Assembly (NCBI GenBank): GCA_938046705.1
Contig: CALIWP010000082.1
Coordinates: 1-11,466, forward strand
Direction of reading: 5' to 3'
Source: an uncultured Campylobacter sp.
GTDB lineage: Bacteria > Campylobacterota > Campylobacteria > Campylobacterales > Campylobacteraceae
DNA length: 11,466 nt
Below the pieces are notes generated by a model that was not told where the DNA came from, ran no database searches, and was given only the letters and a program-made list of their open reading frames with translations. A program made the translations under genes and the position numbers. Of this stretch, positions 5,950-11,466 are shown piece by piece (position 1 is the first letter of the stretch; every line of letters starts with the position of its first letter).

Positions 5950-7062
5950 TTGGGTAGAGCGGTTAGAGAAATAAAATCAGAAATGGTTTTGATAAAACAA
6001 AAGGGCAACTTTTTTGCCGATCAAAGCGAAAAAGACCTTTATGTTGAAATTTTAAGTTCACTAACCCAAAAATACGATATGGAAATTTTAGGCTACATTC
6101 TGGAGTCTAATTCCATATCGCTATTTTTAAAGTCCTTAAATATACCCAAGATCATGCAAGAGCTAAATAGCGCCTTTATAAGAAATAGGAATAAAGCGCG
6201 GGGTTATATCCAAGAAAGCGACATCAAAAGATACGAAATCCGAGACGTTTTTATAAACGAATTTGAGGATGTTTTGGCATTTTTGCAGCAAAACGGCGGA
6301 TATACCTTCAGAAGCATCGACAAAAACTTAAGTTTAGCAAAAAAAATAGAGATTCAAAATTTTAAAAAAAGGACTGAAATGAAAATAGTTGCTTTAAATT
6401 CAGAAGTACATAACGGAGTGTCTTATCATCAAGATGCGTTACCAAATTTCCCGTTTGCGGAGATAGTGGCGAGCGAGGCGTTTTTCTGCGAGAAAGATTT
6501 ACCTATAGTTTTCACGAACGACGTAGTGCCTAAACTGCTAGTACTACTAGGTAGAAATGAAAATTTAATAATAGATAAAAACTACAAAGGCTACGTGCCT
6601 GCGATCTTGCAAAACTATCCTTTTACTCTTGCTAAAGTCGAGGATAAAAATATCCTTTGTATAGACGAGGATGCGCCTCAGCTAAAAGGTAAAGGCGAAA
6701 AATTATTCAAGAAAAACGAAGAGCCGAGCGAATTTTTGCAAAACACCATAAACGCTATGCAAAACTACAATGCCCAGCTAGAAGCTACGCAAAAAGCGTT
6801 AGAAGAGATCAAAAAGGCCGGTATTTTGATAAACAAAGAGCTAACCGTCTCTGATAACGATAAAAAAATCACTTTAATCAAAGGCTTTTCTGTCGTGAGC
6901 AGAAAAAAACTAAACGAGCTTGACGACGCTACTTTGGCTGATTTTGTTAGAAAGGGCTATGTTAGCCTAATAGATGCGCACATTAGAAGCTTAACGAATT
7001 TGGAAAATTTAGCAGGTAGAATTTTAGACAACGAAAGCAAAAAGCAAAATGAAAGTAAATGA
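5950..7062 (+). CDS. sapC: SapC-family protein with degenerate transposase-like N-terminal domain
   Basis: A 370-residue protein. Residues 150 to about 360 match the SapC family (Pfam SapC type): PIVF 185-188, LLGRNENLIID 199-209, YVPAILQNYPF 215-225, CIDED 237-241, GEKLF 249-253 and AHIRSLTNLENL 343-354. In C. fetus sapC opens the S-layer export operon. Its biochemical role is not known to me. Residues 1 to about 115 instead resemble REP-associated Y1 transposases: MGRAVR start, KGN at 18-20 for RGN, and YILESNSISLFL at 49-60 aligned with the YxxMPNHxHLL block. Both HUH histidines are serine (S55, S57), so transposase activity is unlikely. The start is TTG, supported by AAGG 6 nt upstream, an in-frame stop at 5944 and the MxRxxR family start. 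Its end overlaps the next gene by 14 nt. The SapC call is firm; the transposase relation is moderate. Confidence 0.85.
   Translation: MGRAVREIKSEMVLIKQKGNFFADQSEKDLYVEILSSLTQKYDMEILGYILESNSISLFLKSLNIPKIMQELNSAFIRNRNKARGYIQESDIKRYEIRDVFINEFEDVLAFLQQNGGYTFRSIDKNLSLAKKIEIQNFKKRTEMKIVALNSEVHNGVSYHQDALPNFPFAEIVASEAFFCEKDLPIVFTNDVVPKLLVLLGRNENLIIDKNYKGYVPAILQNYPFTLAKVEDKNILCIDEDAPQLKGKGEKLFKKNEEPSEFLQNTINAMQNYNAQLEATQKALEEIKKAGILINKELTVSDNDKKITLIKGFSVVSRKKLNELDDATLADFVRKGYVSLIDAHIRSLTNLENLAGRILDNESKKQNESK
6369..6381 (+). promoter_or_regulatory. Internal ribosome-binding site and ATG at the SapC domain boundary
   Basis: AAGGA (6369-6373) lies 5 nt before an in-frame ATG (6379, codon 144). Starting here would give a 227-residue protein that is just the SapC domain, close to the usual length of stand-alone SapC proteins. 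The site follows A8 (6339-6346) and A7 (6364-6370) runs. It could be a second start producing a short form, or the relic of an ancestral gene boundary. Confidence 0.5.
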
Positions 7063-8782
7063 ACTAAAGGAGAGTATTAAAAAATCCAAACACGCTATGA
7101 TATATGCTGGAATTTTCAGCATGTTCATAAACGTTTTGATGCTCACTTCTCCTCTATATATGTTACAACTTTACGGTAGGGTCGTAACATCAAGAAGCCT
7201 TGATACGTTATTTTTCCTTACGCTGATAGTTATATTTTTATATCTATGTATGATGTTTTTCGAAATTTTACGTTCGAGGATTTTAGTAGTTTTTTCAAAC
7301 CAGATAGACTTACGGCTGTCCGAAAGGGTGTATGACGCAATCTTTAAGCTCTCGGCTAGACAGCCCGGCAGAGTATCTTCTCAGCCGATGAGAGATCTAA
7401 ATACCATAAAACAATATCTCAGTACTAACGGCGTATTTGCGTTTCTTGACGCGCCGTGGCTACCTTTTTATATATTGATACTGTTTTTCTTTCACCCGTA
7501 TTTTGGATATTTTAGTATCGCGGCCGCGATCATTTTGTTTATTTTGGCTCTTTTAAACGAAGGTGCGACTAAAGACGGACTAAAAAGGTCAAATGACGCT
7601 TTTGGCGCCGAAACCCGCTTTGTCGATCTAAATTTGAGAAATTCCGAAGTCATCCAAGCTATGGGCATGAACGGAAATTTAAAGAAAATTTGGCACAAAA
7701 AGCATAATGAATTTCTAGAAGCTCACTCCGAGTCTAGCGTAAAAGCCGGGATGTATGCAAATATCAGTAAGGTATTTCGCGTCGTTTCACAGTCGCTAAT
7801 GCTTGGTCTTGGCGCGTATTTAGTCGTTTTGCAGGAAGTAAATCCTGGAATGATGATCGCAGGTTCCATCATCATGGGTCGCGCGCTAGCCCCGCTTGAT
7901 ATCTTGATCTCAAGCTGGAAAAGCTATAAAAATACGAAAGAAAGCTATGCTAGACTTTCGCAGTTTTTAGAGGATTTCCCGGCGGATAACGAAAAGCTTA
8001 AACTCCCGGATCCAAAAGGCGATATTTTCCTAGAAACCATAAGCCTAGTACCGCCTCATGGTAAGGCGCCTACTTTGATGGGCATAAATTTCGAGCTTAA
8101 AAGCGGCGACATGTGTGCCATCATCGGTCCGAGCGCTGCAGGTAAAAGCTCACTGGCTAGAGCGATGCTGGGAGTATGGCCGGTATTTCACGGCGTAGTT
8201 CGCGTGGACGGAGCCGACATCACTCAGTACAATAGCGACCACTTGGGGCAGTTTGTGGGGTATTTACCGCAAGACGTCGAGCTTTTTGAAGGCAATATCG
8301 CAGAAAACATCGCGAGATTCGGCGAACTGGATAGCGAAGCGATCGTGCGGGCCGCAAAGCTAGCCAACGTGCACGATATGATATTAAATTTACCGGACGG
8401 ATATGAAACCAAAATAGGCATAGGCGGAGCCAGCTTAAGCGGCGGACAACGCCAAAGAGTCGCTCTTGCCAGAGCGCTTTATAAAGAGCCTAAAATAATC
8501 GTACTAGACGAGCCGAACGCTAGCCTAGACGAAGAGGGCGAAAGAGCGCTATTTGCCGCGCTTGCGTCCATGAAGGGCAAGGCGACTATAGTGCTAATAA
8601 CGCACAAGCTAAATATCTTAAATTTGGTTGATAAAATAGCCGTTTTAAATGCGGGAAGATTGATGTACTTTGGCGCCAGAGATGCGGTATTGGCTGAGCT
8701 GGGCAAGGCAAATGCGCAACAACCGCAGGTCGCAGAACAACAAAAAAGGCGTAGCATAAGCCTAGAAGATGCGGAGGGCTAA
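7049..8782 (+). CDS. sapD: Type I secretion ABC transporter ATPase/permease (PrtD type)
   Basis: A 577-residue inner-membrane half-transporter that powers one-step export of the S-layer proteins. Residues 1 to about 310 are the membrane domain, with clear hydrophobic segments near 15-37, 53-72, 138-170 and 245-285. The ATPase domain follows: Walker A GPSAAGKSS 360-368, Q-loop Q408, signature LSGGQ 463-467, Walker B IIVLDE 483-488 and H-loop H519. There is no N-terminal C39 peptidase domain, which fits substrates with an uncleaved C-terminal signal rather than a double-glycine leader. Length and architecture match the PrtD/AprD family. It overlaps the upstream sapC-like gene by 14 nt and ends at the next start, so translation is probably coupled. 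The name follows C. fetus SapD by position and family; substrate assignment is from context. Confidence 0.95.
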   Translation: MKVNELKESIKKSKHAMIYAGIFSMFINVLMLTSPLYMLQLYGRVVTSRSLDTLFFLTLIVIFLYLCMMFFEILRSRILVVFSNQIDLRLSERVYDAIFKLSARQPGRVSSQPMRDLNTIKQYLSTNGVFAFLDAPWLPFYILILFFFHPYFGYFSIAAAIILFILALLNEGATKDGLKRSNDAFGAETRFVDLNLRNSEVIQAMGMNGNLKKIWHKKHNEFLEAHSESSVKAGMYANISKVFRVVSQSLMLGLGAYLVVLQEVNPGMMIAGSIIMGRALAPLDILISSWKSYKNTKESYARLSQFLEDFPADNEKLKLPDPKGDIFLETISLVPPHGKAPTLMGINFELKSGDMCAIIGPSAAGKSSLARAMLGVWPVFHGVVRVDGADITQYNSDHLGQFVGYLPQDVELFEGNIAENIARFGELDSEAIVRAAKLANVHDMILNLPDGYETKIGIGGASLSGGQRQRVALARALYKEPKIIVLDEPNASLDEEGERALFAALASMKGKATIVLITHKLNILNLVDKIAVLNAGRLMYFGARDAVLAELGKANAQQPQVAEQQKRRSISLEDAEG

Positions 8783-8783
8783 G

Positions 8784-10067
8784 ATGATACTTAAAAGTGA
8801 AAAAGGCACCGTAAATTTTGGGTTGTTCGTTATATTTTTGCTAGTCGGAGTTTTTGGAATTTGGCTCGGCATGGCGCCCCTTAATAGTGCCGCCGTTGCT
8901 ACTGGTAAAATAGGCGTAGTTAGCAATAAAAAAATCATCCAGCACCTTGAGGGTGGCGTCGTAGATAAAATTTTCGTTAAAGACGGAGATATGGTCAAAG
9001 AGGGCGATCCGCTCGTCGAGATAAAAAACGTCGCTTTGCAAAGCGAGATGAGCGTAGTTAGAGCGGAATTTTTAAGAACCAGCGTCATAGTTTCTAGATT
9101 GGAAGCCCAAAAAGACGATGCGACGGAAGTCAAATTTAGCGACGAAATAAAGCAAATCGAAGGCTATAAAGAGGCTATAGACGGGCAGTTGAGTATATTT
9201 AATGCGCAAAAAAAGCTTTTGGATGAAGAAAAATCCATCCTAAAGCAACGCATAAAACAGCTTGAAAATCAAATCAAAGGTGCAAATGCGATAGTAAGCG
9301 CCAAACAAGACCGTATAAAGTCTTTGAACGAAGAGATTAAAGAGTGGGAAAGGCTCTTTAAAGAGCAGTTGGCCGACAAAGTCAGGCTACGCGACTTAAA
9401 TAGAGAAAAAACGGCGGTCGAGGGCGAAATAGCTGCGGGTAAGGCCGAGATAGCAAGACTAAACGTTCAAGTTACCGAGACGCAAGCTCAGATTATATTA
9501 AGAGACAGAACCTTTAAAGAGGATGTATTAAAAAAGCTTGAAGACGCTAAAACTCGTCTTGTGGATCTGCAACAACGCTATAATACCTTAAAAGATCAGT
9601 CCGACCGCACTATAGTAAAATCTCCGGTCGAGGGTAGCGTCGTAGAACTAGCCTTCCATACTATCGGAGGCGTAATAAGGCCGGGCGAGAGAATAATGAG
9701 TATAGTGCCGGACGAGACCGACTATGTCGTAGAGGCTAGACTAAACGTAGTAGATATCGATACGGTGCATGTGGGACAGCTTGCCGATATTAGATTTAGC
9801 GCATTTCAGCACAGGCCGAGCTTCGTCATGGAAGGTAAAGTAACGTACGTATCGGCCGATAGTATTCAGGATAATGCCGGTCACTCGTTTTACGATATCA
9901 AAGCCGAGCTTACCGAAGAGGGCATGAAAGAGTTTAAAAGAAACGACTTTTTTATAGTTCCGGGAATGCCGGTCGAAGTAATGATCAAAACCGGCGATAG
10001 GACGATGCTTGAGTATGTCTTAAAGCCGTTTATAGATATGTTTAAAAGGGCGTTTAATGAAGACTAA
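8784..10067 (+). CDS. sapE: Type I secretion membrane-fusion protein (HlyD/PrtE type)
   Basis: A 427-residue periplasmic adaptor linking the ABC transporter to the outer-membrane channel. A short cytoplasmic N-terminus is followed by one transmembrane helix (about 12-33) and a lipoyl-like half-domain (about 40-80, HLEGGVVDKIFVKDGDMVKE). A long charged coiled-coil hairpin (about 85-270) leads to the second lipoyl half (about 275-305, IVKSPVEGSVVEL) and a C-terminal beta-barrel domain ending near residue 400. I chose the ATG at 8784 because GGAGGG lies 5 nt upstream. The in-frame ATG at 8769 would add only MRRAK, lies inside the preceding gene and lacks such a site. Its 3' end overlaps the next gene by 11 nt. 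The name follows C. fetus SapE by position and family. Confidence 0.93.
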   Translation: MILKSEKGTVNFGLFVIFLLVGVFGIWLGMAPLNSAAVATGKIGVVSNKKIIQHLEGGVVDKIFVKDGDMVKEGDPLVEIKNVALQSEMSVVRAEFLRTSVIVSRLEAQKDDATEVKFSDEIKQIEGYKEAIDGQLSIFNAQKKLLDEEKSILKQRIKQLENQIKGANAIVSAKQDRIKSLNEEIKEWERLFKEQLADKVRLRDLNREKTAVEGEIAAGKAEIARLNVQVTETQAQIILRDRTFKEDVLKKLEDAKTRLVDLQQRYNTLKDQSDRTIVKSPVEGSVVELAFHTIGGVIRPGERIMSIVPDETDYVVEARLNVVDIDTVHVGQLADIRFSAFQHRPSFVMEGKVTYVSADSIQDNAGHSFYDIKAELTEEGMKEFKRNDFFIVPGMPVEVMIKTGDRTMLEYVLKPFIDMFKRAFNED

Positions 10068-11355
10068 AATTTTACTTTCGGCCTTGTTGGCTTCAAATTT
10101 AGCTTTTGCTCAAAGCGTTAGCCTTTCTCAGGCATACGAAATGGCGCTTGAAAACAATAATGAACTCAAAATGACCATGTATAATAGTATAGCCTCTCAA
10201 GAGAGGCTATCTCAAGCTACGGCCATGTTTTTGCCGACCATTAACGCCGAAGCTGCATATGTTGGCGAAAAATACGACAGAATGGACAGGCGAAGAGTAT
10301 CAAAAATAAACGAAAGCTATAAAAAAGTAGGCGTTAGCCTTAGCCAGAGCGTATTTAGGCCGGCAATCTGGTATCAAAGAAATCAAGAAGAGATCAGGGT
10401 GCGCGGCAACGAGCTGATGTATGAAAATACCAAACAAGAACTGGCAAAAAGGGTCGTGGAGGCATATTTTAACTATACTTTCGCATCAGAGACGCTAGCT
10501 CTTGCTCAGAGCTACGAGGAAGCCAACCGAGCCAAATACAACCAAATGCAGAAGTCTTTGGAATTCGGGCTGGTAAATAAAATGGATATGCTCGAATCTA
10601 AAGTTAGATTAGACGAGGCATTGCTGGGCGTAAACAAAGCTAAGCTAAATATCGAAGTAGCAAAGCTAGAGCTAGTAAAGCTAGTCGGGCAAGAGATCGA
10701 GGTGAAGGATAGCTTTTCAAACATCGATACCGAATTTTTCAAAAAAGTAAATTTGTCGAATTTTAGCGACGTAGCAAGAAATTTTAAATTTCAAGACAGC
10801 GTTTTGGCCGTCGAAATCTCAGAACAAGAATACAAAAAGAGAAAAAGCGAGCATCTCCCTACGCTTGATTTTAGCATCAGCTATGCAAATTTGTATTACA
10901 TAGACAATAACTATTCGGGCGACAGAAGAAGAAAGCTGGATACTATGTTGCGATTTACTCTGCCTTTATATACGGGCGGTGCGACCAGCTCAAGAGTAGA
11001 GGAGGGTAAACTACTAAGACTAGCTAGCATCGAACAACAAAAAGATATTCAAAAAGAGATAGAGATCAGCCAAAAAAGAGCGATAAATAACTATCTTAAT
11101 TATATCGACGAATGCGAGTTAATGAAGCGCTCTTTGGAAAATGCGGAGCTTTATGTAAAATCAATAGAAAGAGGCTACGAAGAGGGCTTAAAAGATGCGG
11201 TAAATTTGTTTGATGCTCGCGCTAGAGTTTTTAAAACCAGAAACGAAGCACTAACGGCATCTTATAATTTGGTCCTCGCATATTTGGAAATCCAGTGGCT
11301 TAATTCCAATATATCGGTTGATATGATGCGGGACTTGCAAAGAGCGTTTAGGTAA
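10057..11355 (+). CDS. sapF: Type I secretion outer-membrane channel (TolC/PrtF type)
   Basis: A 432-residue outer-membrane efflux protein that completes the secretion conduit. It starts with a Sec signal peptide (MKTKILLSALLASNLAFA, likely cut after residue 18). Two similar OEP repeats follow, roughly 20-215 and 225-425, with the usual pattern of short beta strands and long amphipathic helices. Examples are LSQAYEMALENNNELK near the N-terminus and LPLYTGGATSSRVEEG in the second half. AAAAGGG lies 6 nt before the ATG, inside the upstream gene. It is the last gene of the operon; the next base run is non-coding. A dedicated TolC encoded with the ABC and fusion proteins is typical of PrtDEF-like and sapDEF systems. 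The name follows C. fetus SapF. Confidence 0.93.
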   Translation: MKTKILLSALLASNLAFAQSVSLSQAYEMALENNNELKMTMYNSIASQERLSQATAMFLPTINAEAAYVGEKYDRMDRRRVSKINESYKKVGVSLSQSVFRPAIWYQRNQEEIRVRGNELMYENTKQELAKRVVEAYFNYTFASETLALAQSYEEANRAKYNQMQKSLEFGLVNKMDMLESKVRLDEALLGVNKAKLNIEVAKLELVKLVGQEIEVKDSFSNIDTEFFKKVNLSNFSDVARNFKFQDSVLAVEISEQEYKKRKSEHLPTLDFSISYANLYYIDNNYSGDRRRKLDTMLRFTLPLYTGGATSSRVEEGKLLRLASIEQQKDIQKEIEISQKRAINNYLNYIDECELMKRSLENAELYVKSIERGYEEGLKDAVNLFDARARVFKTRNEALTASYNLVLAYLEIQWLNSNISVDMMRDLQRAFR

Positions 11356-11395
11356 AATTTATTTTTTAAATTTTTACGTTTTAAGTGATTTTTTA

Positions 11396-11460
11396 TGCTA
11401 TAATTAGCAACAGTATTCTGTAAAGATACCCAAAAACTCAAGAAACACACTAAAAAGGAG
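11396..11460 (+). promoter_or_regulatory. Promoter and ribosome-binding site of a gene starting beyond the window
   Basis: After the TolC-type gene there is a T-rich stretch, then an extended -10 TGCTATAAT (11396-11404), identical to that of S-layer copy 1. AAAGGAG (11454-11460) sits 6 bases from the window end. The spacing implies a start codon at or just past 11466. The remainder of 11356-11466 has no ORF of its own on the plus strand. Confidence 0.7.
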
Positions 11461-11466
11461 TCCTTA

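Noticed and set aside
5950..6378. An active insertion sequence at the start of the operon
   Set aside because: The transposase-like domain lacks both HUH histidines, is fused in frame to SapC, and no clear element ends are visible.
8769..8783. Upstream ATG of the HlyD-type gene
   Set aside because: It would add five residues and lacks a ribosome-binding site, whereas the ATG at 8784 has GGAGGG at ideal spacing.
7492..9133. Minus-strand open frames inside the ABC transporter and fusion-protein genes
   Set aside because: They overlap well-supported conserved domains on the other strand and have no family features of their own.
11352..11377. AT-only inverted repeat after the TolC-type gene as a terminator
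   Set aside because: The stem is entirely A-T with imperfect pairing and overlaps the stop codon; such sequence is expected by chance in this T-rich stretch, so it is not listed as a terminator.
11262..11450. Minus-strand 62-codon open frame at the window end
   Set aside because: It is antisense to the TolC-type gene's 3' end and covers the plus-strand promoter; there is no domain or composition support.

Overview
The window looks like an epsilonproteobacterial chromosome segment, most likely a Campylobacter of the C. rectus / C. showae / C. curvus group. This rests on moderate GC with many AAATTT(G) words, extended -10 promoters of the form TGCTATAAT, tightly overlapping genes, and a gene set matching the S-layer (sap) export locus known from Campylobacter fetus. 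The species is an inference, since there is no rRNA gene or other marker here.

Layout. Positions 1-149 are non-coding, with eight AAATTT words, followed by a strong hairpin terminator (150-177). Two full-length paralogous S-layer-type genes lie in tandem on the minus strand: 185-2821 (878 aa) and 2989-5694 (901 aa). Each has a DUF4214-like N-terminal domain without a signal peptide, a long repetitive Thr/Asn/Lys/Ala-rich middle, a few RTX-type GGxGxD calcium-binding motifs, an ITDFSKGDKL block and a conserved hydrophobic C-terminus. This is the design expected of proteins exported by type I secretion. Each has its own promoter, ribosome-binding site and apparent terminator.

A 255-bp divergent control region (5695-5949) separates them from a four-gene plus-strand operon whose genes overlap by 14 nt, touch, and overlap by 11 nt: a SapC-family protein, a PrtD-type ABC exporter without a peptidase domain, an HlyD-type membrane-fusion protein and a TolC-type outer-membrane channel. 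The last three form a complete type I secretion machine. The divergent S-layer genes are its evident substrates. The order and orientation match sapCDEF and its neighbouring sapA genes in C. fetus.

The most unusual point is the sapC-like gene. It begins with TTG and carries about 140 extra residues that look like a degenerate IS200/REP-associated (Y1, HUH) transposase domain with both catalytic histidines replaced by serine. An in-frame ATG with a good ribosome-binding site (6379) sits exactly where the SapC domain begins, so a SapC-only product may also be made. The last 110 bases hold a strong promoter and a ribosome-binding site that resembles that of the first S-layer gene, suggesting a further secreted or S-layer gene just beyond the window.
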